The notes under the pieces are model-generated. The model was not told where the DNA came from, searched no databases, and saw only the letters and a program-made list of their open reading frames with translations. Shown here in pieces: positions 9,823-20,600 of a stretch of DNA of 64,000 nt. A program made the translations under genes and the position numbers. The stretch comes from Spirosoma aerolatum (GTDB taxonomy: Bacteria; Bacteroidota; Bacteroidia; Cytophagales; Spirosomataceae), in contig NZ_CP020104.1 in the NCBI RefSeq assembly GCF_002056795.1, positions 2,119,001 through 2,183,000 of the forward strand, given 5' to 3'. How positions within the stretch are numbered: the first letter of the stretch is position 1; every line of letters begins with the position of its first letter.

Positions 9823-9855
9823 AAAGCATGGTAGATTTTCTATCATGCTTTTTTA
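9823..9855 (+). terminator. Intrinsic terminator
   Basis: A 13-bp stem (9823-9835 with 9839-9851, one G-T pair) and a three-base loop run directly into a T-tract. It ends the gene that stops at 9785 and overlaps the tail of the convergent gene stopping at 9843. Confidence 0.85.
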
Positions 9856-10352
9856 TGAGTCGTTTTTTTATGGGCTACTTCGCGCACCTGTGCCCCTAGT
9901 TTTTCTTCCGTCTTCTCAATTGCTTCCTCTACCGAGTGCGATTTGCGTAAGTCGCTGGTTTGTTTCGTCAACTCTGCCATCGCGCAGTAATGTTTGTAGA
10001 GAATCTCCAGTTCTTCTTCGCTCAGGTTTTCGCTGGCTACCAATCGGTTACTGGCTCCTTTAGTTGCGGCAATCAATTCATTGAGTTTGAGCTGAACCGA
10101 TAACGATTCCTTGTTCTGCGCTTTCTGGATAACAAATACCATCAAAAAAGTAATAATGGTCGTTCCGGTATTGATTACGAGTTGCCAGTTTTCGGAATAG
10201 CCAAAAACGGGCCCTAAAGCGGCCCAGACAATAACGGATGCCATTGCCAGAATAAAGGCGGCCGATGAGCCTGTGGCTTTGGCAACAGCAGATGAAAATC
10301 GCTCAAAAAAGCCTTTGTGCGTATGTTCTGACGGATTGAATGAAGCTTCCAT
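9843..10352 (-). CDS. Low-affinity iron permease family protein (bacterial small type)
   Basis: 169 residues. Seen: two central membrane helices (AAFILAMASVIVWAALGPVF and TIITFLMVFVIQKAQN), then KESLSVQLKLNELIAATKGA and a helical C-terminal tail with the HYCAMAELTKQTSD segment. This matches the small bacterial members of the family named after yeast Fet4 (PF04120). Despite the name, iron transport is not well shown for these short bacterial proteins, so the function is uncertain. It is a single gene convergent with the one at 8139. Confidence 0.85.
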   Translation of the reverse strand: MEASFNPSEHTHKGFFERFSSAVAKATGSSAAFILAMASVIVWAALGPVFGYSENWQLVINTGTTIITFLMVFVIQKAQNKESLSVQLKLNELIAATKGASNRLVASENLSEEELEILYKHYCAMAELTKQTSDLRKSHSVEEAIEKTEEKLGAQVREVAHKKTTHKKA

Positions 10353-10390
10353 AACGTGTTTTTTTAGACGTGAACTTGTAAATAGAGGTG

Positions 10391-11188
10391 TTAATTTAAA
10401 TTTAGACCAATGGTGATGCCCAGCCAGGGTTTATGCTGGTAAATCCAACTGGCACGATTGCGGTCAAGCAGGGTATCATAGCCAAACGCAAGCCCCAGGC
10501 TAACAGCCCGGTAGCCAAAAATAGTTGCCAGCCCATAACTCAGACAGGCCCCTTCATAGTCGTCTGTCACCTGGTCCATCGTTGAAAAAGGCCCCACAGT
10601 GGCTGAGCCAATGCCCATAAGTGCGCCGATGCCCAGACTAAATGAGCGAATATCGGACCGCTGCTGATGATGATAAAACACATTCCGCTGATACCCCTGA
10701 TCGAAGCGAAGACCCACATAAAGCGCAGCGTTGGCGTTGGTAGTCAGTTCGGGCGGCTGGCCTTGTTGTGCCAGTCGGTATTTGAACGGGATCGTCACCA
10801 GATCCATATCGAACGACATAAAGTGGTAGCGAAACCAGGGACTTTTGCCATCGACCGGAATTTGCTTTGGTTTCGGATTGACAAAAAACACGAATGATGA
10901 GTCGGACACATCCAGCGTAACTGGATTATTGTCGTTGGGGTGTAGCGATGCCGTCAGCGGTTCTACGAATAAGGTATCGTTCTGTATATAAAGGGCTGCC
11001 GATATGGGTTTGGTTAGTTGCTTCGACTGTGTATGGCCATTCTGGGCGGTGTAAAAAAGGGCTTGCTGTTTGTTTACAGAAAAGGTCTGATCCAATTCCT
11101 GAATACTCCGCCGACTATGGTAGATTTTGGTACAGCCCGACATGAGTACACCCAGTAAACCCGTAAGCAAACCCAGTCGAATAGGCAT
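10391..11188 (-). CDS. Conserved hypothetical lipoprotein, outer-membrane associated
   Basis: I place the start at the ATG at 11186-11188, because it begins a clean lipoprotein signal (MPIRLGLLTGLLGVLMSGC, Cys19 of the mature form); the longer frame to 11308 adds 40 residues with no sense as a leader. The 265-residue product has no domain I recognise. The C-terminal half alternates small and aromatic residues (YVGLRFDQGY, SFSLGIGALMGIG, AVSLGLAFGYDTLL, WLGITIGLNLN), as in small outer-membrane beta-barrels. It may share a transcript with the gene ending at 9843. The 247-base gap up to 11435 shows nothing else clear. Confidence 0.7.
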   Translation of the reverse strand: MPIRLGLLTGLLGVLMSGCTKIYHSRRSIQELDQTFSVNKQQALFYTAQNGHTQSKQLTKPISAALYIQNDTLFVEPLTASLHPNDNNPVTLDVSDSSFVFFVNPKPKQIPVDGKSPWFRYHFMSFDMDLVTIPFKYRLAQQGQPPELTTNANAALYVGLRFDQGYQRNVFYHHQQRSDIRSFSLGIGALMGIGSATVGPFSTMDQVTDDYEGACLSYGLATIFGYRAVSLGLAFGYDTLLDRNRASWIYQHKPWLGITIGLNLN

Positions 11189-11435
11189 ACTAATACAGGG
11201 GGCAGCCGTTGGATGAGAACGGAGTTTTATGCGAATGTATGTGCGTGATAATGGTGGTTTAACCTTATTCATGAGTGCTACGTATAAGGCAATATCAACT
11301 AAACTCACAAGGCCAGGTTTGGTTTTGGGTGATCCATCCCCGTATGCTCATTTATTGATTAATTTTTGATTAATGCATGACTATTCGAATGAGCAACTAG
11401 TTAGATGATGAAAACATAATAACTCAACAGAATCA

Positions 11436-11792
11436 ATGAAAAAGATCGTAATGATAGGAGCGTTGTTTGTGGCGGTAGCCAGCTTCAGCGCACAGGGACA
11501 ATCCACAACAGGTAGTGGCACAGGCAATGGGACAAATGGATCAGCCGCACAAAATGGATCATCGGATCCAACCAGCCGTAGTGGGCAACCTCCTCGGGCC
11601 CGAATGAATAAGCAATCGACGGATCGGACGATGAACTCAAGCAGCAATACTAATAGTTCGGGTTCGGCAACGATGAATGACGGGACCATGAATCAGGGAA
11701 ATTCGCAGGGGCAGGGCCGCAATGGACGGAAAATGAAACGCAATAGCAACCGGATGAACCGTGATTCATCTTCAAATGGCAATCAACGATAG
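11436..11792 (+). CDS. Small secreted low-complexity Ser/Gly/Asn-rich protein
   Basis: 118 residues: a signal peptide (MKKIVMIGALFVAVASFSAQG), then a mature part made almost only of Ser, Gly, Asn, Thr, Met and Arg with no predicted fold. No family recognised. Codon use is like its neighbours and a good terminator follows at 11814, so I regard it as real. A surface or matrix role is conceivable but not shown. Confidence 0.65.
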   Translation: MKKIVMIGALFVAVASFSAQGQSTTGSGTGNGTNGSAAQNGSSDPTSRSGQPPRARMNKQSTDRTMNSSSNTNSSGSATMNDGTMNQGNSQGQGRNGRKMKRNSNRMNRDSSSNGNQR

Positions 11793-11813
11793 GTTAGTTT
11801 TGTAAAACTGTTT

Positions 11814-11847
11814 GAATGCCTGCTCTTCTGCCGAAGGGTGGGCATTC
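11814..11847 (+). terminator. Terminator hairpin
   Basis: Arms 11814-11827 and 11834-11847 pair over 14 bp (three G-T pairs) with a six-base loop, followed by ATTATTT. It ends the small gene stopping at 11792. Confidence 0.65.
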
Positions 11848-11999
11848 ATTATTTGGATGGGTTTGACGTGATTAATGGCTGGCGTCAGGTTCCTTAGTTT
11901 GAAGAAACAGCGAATGGGTGATGAGAAAACCAGGAGAAAGAACTTCTAGGTAAGGAGAAATTATCCGACAGCATACCTGACTGCCTCTAGCCTGATTAT

Positions 12000-13367
12000 A
12001 TGAAAAAGACGACCTTACTCGTTCTCGCATCTTCTTTATTCCTCCGTTTTTCGTATGCCCAAAAGCCCGTCGATGAGCGGATGCAAATTGCGACCGAAAT
12101 GGAGAAATCCATTCAGAATGAAATGCTTAATAAATGGTATCCGCAGTCGGTCGATAAAGAGTATGGGGGTTTTCTCAGTACGTTTACCTACGATTTTACC
12201 CCCACCGGCCCGCAGGACAAAATGATCGTGACTCAGGCCCGCCATGTCTGGACAACTGCGAAAGCCGCTGAACGATACCCCTCTGTTACATATTACAAAG
12301 AAAATTCCCGGCATGGGTTTCTGTTTTTGCGGGATGTGATGTGGGACAAAGAGTATGGTGGCTTTTATAATCTGGTCGACCGGAAGGGAAACGTGAAAGG
12401 CGGAGATATGAAGCTCGTCTACGGAAATGCGTTTGGGTTGTATGCCCTGAGTGCCTACTATCACATGTCACACGATACGGCGGCCCTGAATCTGGCGAAA
12501 AAGTCATTTGCCTGGCTCGAAAAGCACAGCCATGATCCGGTGCATAAAGGTTATTTTCAGCACATGCGTCGGGATGGAACGCCGATTAAACGCGATGCAT
12601 CGGTGCCTTCCACGTCCGATCTGGGCTACAAAGATCAGAATAGCTCCATTCATTTGCTCGAAGCCCTAACGGAACTCTATACCGTTTGGCCTGACCCGCT
12701 CGTCCGCGAACGGCTGGCCGAAATGCTGCACCTCGTTCGGGATGTGATCACATCGCCAAAGGGCAATCTGGTTCTGTTTTTTCAGCCCGACTGGAAACCC
12801 GTATCCTTCCGCGATTCGTCGGAAGCAACCATTCTGAAACACCGTAATCTGGATCATGTATCCTTTGGCCACGATGTTGAAACGGCTTATCTGATGCTGG
12901 AAGCGTCACACGTTCTGGGGCTTAAAAATGATATCAAAACCCGGCAGATCGGTAAACGGATGGTCGATCATGCGCTGGCCAACGGCTGGGATAAAAAAGT
13001 AGGTGGCTTTTACGATCAGGGCTATTACTTCAAAGACAAGCCCGGCATGACCATCATTAATGAAAGCAAAAACTGGTGGTCGCAGGCTGAGGGGTTAAAT
13101 ACGCTTCTGCTAATGGCAGATCAGTTTCCAAACGATCCCATGCATTATTTCGACCAGTACAAATTACTCTGGCAATACGTACAGACCTACCTGATCGACC
13201 ACGTGCATGGCGACTGGTATGAGGAAGGATTAGACAAAGACCCTGAACGGAAAACAGCGCTTAAAGGCCATATCTGGAAATCAGCCTATCATACCTACCG
13301 GGCTTTAACGGGTTGCGTCGATCGCTCTAAAACTAAACCCTCCCCGCATTCATCGACTAAACACTGA
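12000..13367 (+). CDS. Secreted AGE-family 2-epimerase (cellobiose/mannobiose 2-epimerase-like)
   Basis: 455 residues with a signal peptide (ends SLFLRFSYAQ). The (alpha/alpha)6-barrel AGE family interconverts glucose- and mannose-type sugars at C2. Seen: KWYPQSVDKEYGGF near the N-terminus, HVSFGHDVETAYLM (His286 and His291), NWWSQAEGLNTLL, and KGHIWKSAYHTYRAL near the end. These blocks resemble cellobiose/mannobiose 2-epimerases more than renin-binding protein. Such enzymes are usually cytoplasmic; a signal peptide is unusual. Next to mannosidase-type genes it may act on a released mannose-containing disaccharide (inference). It has its own transcript after the terminator at 11814. Confidence 0.88.
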   Translation: MKKTTLLVLASSLFLRFSYAQKPVDERMQIATEMEKSIQNEMLNKWYPQSVDKEYGGFLSTFTYDFTPTGPQDKMIVTQARHVWTTAKAAERYPSVTYYKENSRHGFLFLRDVMWDKEYGGFYNLVDRKGNVKGGDMKLVYGNAFGLYALSAYYHMSHDTAALNLAKKSFAWLEKHSHDPVHKGYFQHMRRDGTPIKRDASVPSTSDLGYKDQNSSIHLLEALTELYTVWPDPLVRERLAEMLHLVRDVITSPKGNLVLFFQPDWKPVSFRDSSEATILKHRNLDHVSFGHDVETAYLMLEASHVLGLKNDIKTRQIGKRMVDHALANGWDKKVGGFYDQGYYFKDKPGMTIINESKNWWSQAEGLNTLLLMADQFPNDPMHYFDQYKLLWQYVQTYLIDHVHGDWYEEGLDKDPERKTALKGHIWKSAYHTYRALTGCVDRSKTKPSPHSSTKH

Positions 13368-13424
13368 TTTGCCCGGACTGGTCAGCAACTGTCTGGAAGA
13401 GAGCAATTTGCGGGTGTCAGGAGA

Positions 13425-14630
13425 CTAGTTGGTAAGAATGGTTTTCCAGGTAGTTCCATTCCAGAACTCTTTGGTATGCGTTGTCAGGTTGTAGATTTCC
13501 AGCCCTTCGTAGGGCGTTAATGCGTCGCGCTCGGCGGTGGTATATCGGTTGCCGCGTACCCCAAATCGACCATTTTCATCGACGACCACCGTTTTCAGGC
13601 TACCCGTCAGATCCGCGCTGTTGCTCGTCATATCCGGCGTTCGGATCGGCGTAGAGCCGTGTAATACACTCTTGTAATGGCTATTGGTAGGATCGAAATA
13701 AGCCTGTCCCTGTACCAGTGTTTGGCCATATTGGAAAAGTCCACCTTCAATATTTAAGGTTGCTGGGAACGTTGCATTGTCCTTACATTTCACACTCAGA
13801 TTATAGCCTCTATGGGCTTCGGATATAAGCGAAAGGCCCGTAAATGACCCCATTGTAAACACCAGAGGGCCGTGCATGCCTACACTCACCTGGGCTCCAT
13901 ATCCGCCCGATGGTCGTAAAACACTCTGATTGTCGGCGCTAAACAGATAAGTTGAATTGTCGAGATACATTCTTCCTGCCGTAATCACATATAGGTTCGC
14001 GCAGGACGCGGAGGGCCGGATTGTTGACCCCTGCACAACAACATCACCCCCATCTACTATAAGCCGATTCGATCCATTTAAGGTCAGATCGAGTGTTCCG
14101 AGTTGCAGCATTGTGCCCGTACTGGCATAAAGCCCTGCATTTAGGGTCATATAGGCAAGTGTAGGATAGGTTAGTGAATACAGGATAACTGATTTATTGA
14201 TGACCTCGTGATCTGTACTCAACACAACCGGATTTGCTGGCGTAGTATTACGAAGGCTAACGAAGTAGCTATAACCCGAACTGCCGTTTATCCATTCGAT
14301 TGCCTTGTCTAAGGTTTTAAACACTACCCCGCCCGTAAAACTTTCGGTCCGGATAGTATATTCCGATGGCTCTTTTGTATCGTCGCCATTCACGGGATCA
14401 ATGCCGATGAATAGTGAGCCACTCGTATTGAGGGTATGATAGGTTAATTTGTCAACTCTATTGACCCCACTGATCGTTACATTTCCTGACAGCGTCGTAC
14501 TGATTGGCTGGTTAATTACCTCTGTCTTTGCAATATTGGGGGCTTGATTTATCTGTCGGCTAATTTCAACGTCTTGACCGAAGCCAAGAAAGCTGGTCAG
14601 CGATAGAACGATTGACAGAATATGTTTCAT
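13425..14630 (-). CDS. Secreted protein with beta-solenoid-like middle and tail-fibre-like C-terminus
   Basis: 401 residues with a signal peptide (ends SFLGFGQ). No catalytic motif. The middle (about 130-330) is rich in short beta repeats with Asn, Thr and Gly, consistent with a right-handed beta helix. The last 40 residues (ERDALTPYEGLEIYNLTTH then KEFWNGTTW) match a short C-terminal segment common on Bacteroidota surface and tail-fibre-like proteins. Convergent with the epimerase gene; the 57 bases between show no clear hairpin. Function unknown. Confidence 0.7.
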   Translation of the reverse strand: MKHILSIVLSLTSFLGFGQDVEISRQINQAPNIAKTEVINQPISTTLSGNVTISGVNRVDKLTYHTLNTSGSLFIGIDPVNGDDTKEPSEYTIRTESFTGGVVFKTLDKAIEWINGSSGYSYFVSLRNTTPANPVVLSTDHEVINKSVILYSLTYPTLAYMTLNAGLYASTGTMLQLGTLDLTLNGSNRLIVDGGDVVVQGSTIRPSASCANLYVITAGRMYLDNSTYLFSADNQSVLRPSGGYGAQVSVGMHGPLVFTMGSFTGLSLISEAHRGYNLSVKCKDNATFPATLNIEGGLFQYGQTLVQGQAYFDPTNSHYKSVLHGSTPIRTPDMTSNSADLTGSLKTVVVDENGRFGVRGNRYTTAERDALTPYEGLEIYNLTTHTKEFWNGTTWKTILTN

Positions 14631-15109
14631 GTCGAGTTGTTAGATTGAATATACAGTACTTGCTTTTCAGCTTGATAACGCAGCGAGGACGGCCCCGACG
14701 GGTAGTGGTTGCTGGTAGCCCAATGGAATAAAAACGAGTTGCCAGCGCCTGTTTTGGGCAGCAACGAGCGTCTTTTGTTCCCGCACACCTATTTGTTTCC
14801 CCACACTGATCGGACTCTATTTGCCTTTGTAGGAATCGGTTACTTAAAAGTATCGAAAATCCAATCAGGTTACGAGTGTAGCGCCTTCAAAAATCGAGCC
14901 TATACTTGCCGATCATGGCCGTTTCGTTCAACTCGTCGCTGACCAGTATCCACGTTTCAGAGGGTAGAACCAATCCGGGGGCGGTGGAGCATGGCCTGTT
15001 GGAACCGACCTGCACATGGTCGCCAATCGTTGTTGCCCAAGTAAAATTTCTGGCCGGTAGCCTTCTGTAGACAATTTACTGCATGTTCCAGACTTTTAGC
15101 TGATAAGCA
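14631..15109. other. Intergenic stretch, possible gene relic
   Basis: No convincing gene. The longest frames have no start context or family match. On the minus strand two short peptide-like pieces in different frames (around 15071-14965 and 14965-14885) look protein-like, which could be a decayed gene, but this is weak. It also holds the divergent promoters for 14630 and 15110. Confidence 0.4.
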
Positions 15110-16294
15110 ATGACTTATTACGTCATGGGTACCCGACGAGCGAACACACTAAAACAACACCTCTTCCTGGCGCTTATTTTGCTGAGTAGTTTTCAACAGA
15201 TTTTCGGACAATCGGTCAAGCGAGCGACCTTTCGTAAGCAGATGATTGCGTCCGAAAGTGCTGAATCGGTAGGGGTATTCGATGTCAATGGTGATCAGCA
15301 TCCTGATTTGGTTTCGGGAAGTTACTGGTACGAAGGCCCTGCTTTTCTGAACCGACATCTGATCGGGCAGAGTGAGCGCAAAGGCGAATACTTCGATGAT
15401 TTCGCCACCATCCCTCTCGATATCAATGGCGATGGCAAACTGGATTACGTAACGGGGGGATGGTTCAGCAAAAAAATGGTCTGGCGTGAAAACCCAGGCA
15501 ATAACGGCGAATGGAAAGAGCATGACCTCGCCCAGTCGGGCAATGTTGAAACCATTCGTGCCTGGGATGTTGATGGCGATGGCCGGATCGATATTGTGCC
15601 CAATACTCCCAATCTGCCTCTAGTATATTATAGTCTGGTACTGGATCAGGCCGGGAAACCCACAGGGCAGTTCTCGGCTACGAAAGTGGCGGAGAAACAT
15701 GGGCATGGTCTTGGTTTTGGGGATATTAACGGCGATGGTCGGGGCGACTTTATTGTGGCTGATGGCTGGCTGGAAGCCCCCGATAAACGATCTGATAAGT
15801 CGCTGTGGAAACATCACCCTACCTTCAACCTGGACCATGCCAGTGTTCCCATTCTGGTGGTCGATGTGAACAAGGATGGCCTGATGGATGTGATTGTTGG
15901 TCAGGGCCATAATTACGGACTGGACTGGTACGAACAAAAAAGGGTCAATCAAACCATAACCTTTACCCGGCATGCCATCGACCCGTTTCAGTCGCAGTAT
16001 CATACGATGGAATGGGTGGATATTGATCAGGATGGCGAGAACGAGTTGATCACGGGAAAGCGTTACCGGGCTCATAACGGCAATGACCCTGGAGCGAATG
16101 ACCCCCTGGGGCTATACTATTTCAAGTGGAATGGGGAGTCCTTCACAAAGAATTTTATCAGCTACGGGCCATTTGGCGAGGGTAAAGGGGCTGGGCTTTA
16201 CTTTTCGGTGTCTGATCTTCGCGGCACCGGACGAAAGGATATAATCGTTGCCGGAAAAGATGGGCTTGTTGTATTTTTTAATGAAACCCGCTAA
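15110..16294 (+). CDS. Secreted FG-GAP/VCBS repeat protein
   Basis: 394 residues; signal peptide HLFLALILLSSFQQIFGQ (the ATG at 15125 is an equally good start). Seen: six calcium-loop signatures in a row, DVNGDQHPD, DINGDGKLD, DVDGDGRID, DINGDGRGD, DVNKDGLMD and DIDQDGENE, spaced as blades of an integrin-like beta-propeller. No catalytic residues. It begins a three-gene run with an SGNH hydrolase and a PVC-type dehydrogenase (gaps of 54 and 6 bases). A binding or scaffold role for that set is likely (inference). Confidence 0.9.
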   Translation: MTYYVMGTRRANTLKQHLFLALILLSSFQQIFGQSVKRATFRKQMIASESAESVGVFDVNGDQHPDLVSGSYWYEGPAFLNRHLIGQSERKGEYFDDFATIPLDINGDGKLDYVTGGWFSKKMVWRENPGNNGEWKEHDLAQSGNVETIRAWDVDGDGRIDIVPNTPNLPLVYYSLVLDQAGKPTGQFSATKVAEKHGHGLGFGDINGDGRGDFIVADGWLEAPDKRSDKSLWKHHPTFNLDHASVPILVVDVNKDGLMDVIVGQGHNYGLDWYEQKRVNQTITFTRHAIDPFQSQYHTMEWVDIDQDGENELITGKRYRAHNGNDPGANDPLGLYYFKWNGESFTKNFISYGPFGEGKGAGLYFSVSDLRGTGRKDIIVAGKDGLVVFFNETR

Positions 16295-16348
16295 GCAAGC
16301 CGGTATTTTCTTGAGGTAGTTCGCCTTTCCTGTCAGGATCGAGAACCA

Positions 16349-17611
16349 ATGCTCCTCCCGTACTCTTCCATGCGAAAGCAGTTGATTGTATTGACCTGTT
16401 CAAGTTTATTGTTCATAGGGCTCTGCCTGATGGCTTCGGCCCAGTCGTCAGCGGTTTCCGGTAGATCTGGTCCTGATTTTCGGCTTGCCGATGGGGATCG
16501 GGTTGTTTTTCTGGGCAATTCCCTAATGGAAGATGATGTGCAGTTCGGCTACCTTGAATTGGCGCTGACCACCCGCTGGCCTGGTCGAAACGTTACGTAC
16601 CGAAACCTGGGTTGGTCGGGCGATAATGTGTTTGGCGAGGCCCGTAGCTACGTAACCACTCCGCCTACACCATACGAACTGCTCATGCAGCAACTCACCA
16701 ACGCCAAACCAACGGTCGTCTTTCTGGCCTACGGAGGGGTCGAAGCGCAGGACGGCGAAGCGGGGTTGTCGCGCTTTAAACGGGGTCTGAATCAGCTAGT
16801 CGATAAAATTGAACAGCTTGGTGCACAAACCATTCTGGTGTCGCCTATCCCCGTATTATTGTCCTCATCGGCTAGTATAAACCAACGAAATGCAGCGCTG
16901 GAACTTTATGCCTCGACCATTGCCCAGACGGCTTCTGAGCGAAAAAAACGCTATATCGACGTGTTCCGGCCGATTCAGGACGCCAGTAAGCAAATGCTGA
17001 TTACCGATGATGGTGTTCACCTCAACGAAACGGGCTATTATTATCTGGCTAAAGCCTTTGAAAATGGGCTGGCTCTACCACCTCGTACCAACAGCATTAC
17101 CATCGACCTGGTGAAACAGGCTGTAGAATCAGCTACGCCCATCAAATTGCTGAATACGGACAAAGCAACGGCCAATGTTAATTTTATCGTTAATGAAGCC
17201 AATCTGCCTCTTCCGGCCCCCAAACAGGATGACAAGGCTCTGGACGTCGACAATGGGCAAGTGCTGACCATTAAAGGGCTGAAAAAAGGATTTTATACGT
17301 TACATGTTGATAATGAAGAGGTAATGACCGCGTCGGCGAAGCAGTGGGCCAACGGTATCGTCATTCGGCAGGGACCATCGTTTACGCGCTCGGCGGAGTT
17401 GCAGGCCCTGGTTCAGAAGAAAAACAAACTACATTTCTTCCAGTACCGACCGCTGAATCAAACGTACATCATCGGCTTTCGTTCTTACGAGCAGGGTCGT
17501 CATAAAAAAGGGCTGGAGGAGCAAAGTTACCTCATTACCTGGCTGGAAGGCGAAATTATGGCTACCAACCAACCTAAGCCCGCAACGTATTCCCTTACTC
17601 AGCTAAAGTAA
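16349..17611 (+). CDS. Secreted SGNH/GDSL-family hydrolase
   Basis: 420 residues with a signal peptide (the ATG at 16370, MRKQLIVLTCSSLLF, is an alternative start). SGNH blocks seen: block I is VVFLGNSLMEDD (GNS in place of GDS), block II NLGWSGDNVFGEAR, block III VFLAYGGVEAQDG (Asn of the usual GxND not evident), block V DGVHLNETGYYYL carrying the Asp-x-x-His pair. This variant form is common beside PVC-type dehydrogenase genes. Probably an esterase that removes acyl groups from a polysaccharide (inference). The last about 150 residues form an extra domain of unknown role. The gene stops six bases before the next start. Confidence 0.87.
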   Translation: MLLPYSSMRKQLIVLTCSSLLFIGLCLMASAQSSAVSGRSGPDFRLADGDRVVFLGNSLMEDDVQFGYLELALTTRWPGRNVTYRNLGWSGDNVFGEARSYVTTPPTPYELLMQQLTNAKPTVVFLAYGGVEAQDGEAGLSRFKRGLNQLVDKIEQLGAQTILVSPIPVLLSSSASINQRNAALELYASTIAQTASERKKRYIDVFRPIQDASKQMLITDDGVHLNETGYYYLAKAFENGLALPPRTNSITIDLVKQAVESATPIKLLNTDKATANVNFIVNEANLPLPAPKQDDKALDVDNGQVLTIKGLKKGFYTLHVDNEEVMTASAKQWANGIVIRQGPSFTRSAELQALVQKKNKLHFFQYRPLNQTYIIGFRSYEQGRHKKGLEEQSYLITWLEGEIMATNQPKPATYSLTQLK

Positions 17612-17617
17612 CCCACC

Positions 17618-20600
17618 ATGAGGCCGCGCAACCGTTTTATACATCTCTTTCCGTTACTCCGTAAAAGTCTGCTCGTTCCGTTGCTGGTGCTGACAACGGC
17701 CCTGGTCAATCAGGATAAAGCGCCTGATGTACCAGACCCCGACGTGCAAAAAGAACTTGAATCGTTTAAATTGGCCGATGGCTTCGAGGTAACCTTGTTT
17801 GCCGCCGAACCTTTAGTAGCCAAGCCGATTCAGATGAACTGGGATGCCCAGGGGCGTCTATGGGTAGTGAGCAGTACGGCCTATCCGCACCTGAAAACGG
17901 GTGAGCAGGCCAACGATAAGATTTTTGTGCTCGAAGATACCAATGGGGATGGCAAGGCCGATAAATCGACGATTTTTGCCGAAGGGCTGCTTACCCCAAC
18001 GGGTATTCTTCCGGGCGATGGTGGCGTGTACGTGGCCAATTCGACCGAAATTCTGCATTTTTCGGATACCGATGGTGATGGCAAAGCGGATAAAAAACGG
18101 CGCATACTGAGCGGGTTTGGTACTGCCGATACCCACCACCTGATTCATACATTCCGTTGGGGGCCAGAAGGGAGCCTGTACTTCAACCAGTCCATCTACA
18201 TCTATAGCCACGTCGAAACGCCATCGGGAATAAAACGACTCGAAGGCGGTGGCGTGTGGCGATTGCGTCCTGAGCATTTGGACCTCGATATTTATGCCAA
18301 AGGACTGGTGAATCCCTGGGGGTTACAGTTTACCCGCTGGGGAACAACGTTTATGACCGATGGGGCTGGTTTCGAAGGGATCAACTACGCTTTCCCAGGG
18401 GCAACCTTCCTGACGGCCCCCGGTGCTGAACGGATTCTGCGGGGTCTTAATCCCGGTCAGCCCAAACACTCGGGGCTGGATGTTATTTCGGGCCGACATC
18501 TTCCCGATGATTGGCAGGGGACATTGATTACCAACGACTTTCGGGCTAACCGGATCAATCGGTTTAAATTGGAAGAGCAGGGAAGTGGCTTTGCGTCGAA
18601 ACAATTGGCCGACTTGCTATGGACGGACCACGTCGCGTTTCGCCCGGTCGATATTTCGGTGGGACCCGATGGCGCTATCTATGTTGCCGACTGGTATAAC
18701 CCGATCATTCAGCATGGGGAAGTCGATTTCCACGATCCCCGTCGCGACCAGCAACACGGACGTATCTGGCGAATTGTGGCCAGAAATCGCCCCTTGGTCA
18801 AACGGCCTGAACTGGAAAAAGCGACGGTTGCCGAATTGCTCGACGCGCTTCGCCAACCTGAAGACTGGACACGCTTGCAGGCTAAGCAAGTGCTCAAACG
18901 GCACGGTGCCAAAGACGTAATTCCCGTTCTGGAGCAATGGATAACCAAACTGGACCCGAAAGCAGCCGACTACGAACACCTGCTGCTGGAAGCGCTGTGG
19001 ACATACCAGACCCTCGATACCGTAAACGAACCTTTACTGCTGAAGTTGTTGAACGCCAGTGATCACAACGCTCGGGCTGCCGCGTTACGGGCCTTTCAGT
19101 TGTGGCATGGAAAAATAAAGGATGAACCTGCTTTGCTGGCTAAGGCGGTACAGGATGCCCACCCACGGGTACGGCTGGAGGCTGTTGTTGCCTTACGGAA
19201 TCTCCAGTCGGCCGAAGCGGCTCGTGCGGCACTCATGGCCCTTGATCTGCCAATGGATGAGTTCCTGGATTTTGCGCTCTGGCAAACCGTTCGTGAGCTT
19301 GAACCGCAGTGGGCCAATCGGCTGAAAGCTCAACCAACCTTCCTAGGCGATGCACGCAAAACCGTTTTTGCATTGAAGTCAGTGAGTAATTCGGAGGCTA
19401 TTGCCCAGTTGACCCAGCTTTACCGGCAGGGGCAGGTACCCGATGAGTACCAGAAGGACGTACTGGCTTCGATTGCCAAGTGGGGCAAGCCGGACGACCT
19501 GAATACGTTGTTCGATATGGCCGTGCAGGGCAATGCCCAACGTGACAAGCAAACCGTAGCCCGCTTAACCACACTAGCCGATGCCGCCCGTCAGCGAAAA
19601 GTAAAACCAACGACTGACCTGGGCCGTATCGCCGGGTTTATCAGTAATGATGACGAAGAGGTAGCCACTGCTGCTATTCGATTAATCGGACTGTGGCAGA
19701 TGGATGAGTTGAGCAACCGATTGGTTAGTATCGTTCCCAAAGGGACCAAATCCATTCAGAAAGCAGCTTTAGGGGCCTTAGCGACCATCGGGAGCGATCA
19801 ATCGAAAAAAATGCTGATTGGTCTCAGCGGCCCAGGTAACACACCCGTCCTGCGATTGCTGGCTACGGCCCAGTTGGTATCGGTGGATGCTCCTGAAGCG
19901 GCTCGAATCGGTACAGGGTTACTAAGGACCATACCACCAGAAACGGACGCTGCCGATCTGTTTCTGGCGTTTTTTGCCACGAAGGCGGGGCTTCAGGCGC
20001 TGGCTGACGCCCTCACGGCCCAAAAAATCCCTGAGTCATTTGCCAAATCGGGTAGACAATTGATGGCTCGTAATCTACCCTTTAACCGGCAGCGGTCGGA
20101 TGAGGTGAATCGATTGCAGAAAGCCCTGGAGGCATCTGGTGGTACGCTGCCCGTGGAACGAATGCCGCAGCAGTTGAGTAATCCCGAAATCACGGCTTTG
20201 GCCCAAACCGTCAGCCAGTCGGCAGACCCCGCGCTGGGCGAACAAGTCTTCCGAAAGAGTGAACTGCTCTGCCAGAACTGCCATGCTATTGGTGGTGCCG
20301 GTGGGCGGATCGGCCCGGATTTGAGCAGTTTGGGTACTAGCTCGCCGGTTGAAACTATCATTCGTTCGGTTTTGTACCCGTCATTGTCGATCAAAGAAGG
20401 CTACGAACTTCAGCGGATTGTCAAAGAAGATGGCTCTGAAATGATGGCCTATCTAGTCAGCAACGGGCTATCGGAAGTCGTCGTACGGGATGTTGGCGGT
20501 CAGGATTTTGCGATTCCGAAAAGCCAGATCAGTACAATTGAAAAAACACCCGGTACCCTGATGCCCTCTGGCCTGACGGCCGGTCTGGACAAGCAGGAGT

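Noticed and set aside
14709..14942. Open frame of 77 codons on the + strand in the gap before the FG-GAP gene
   Set aside because: No domain, odd composition, and no continuation; better seen as chance or relic DNA.
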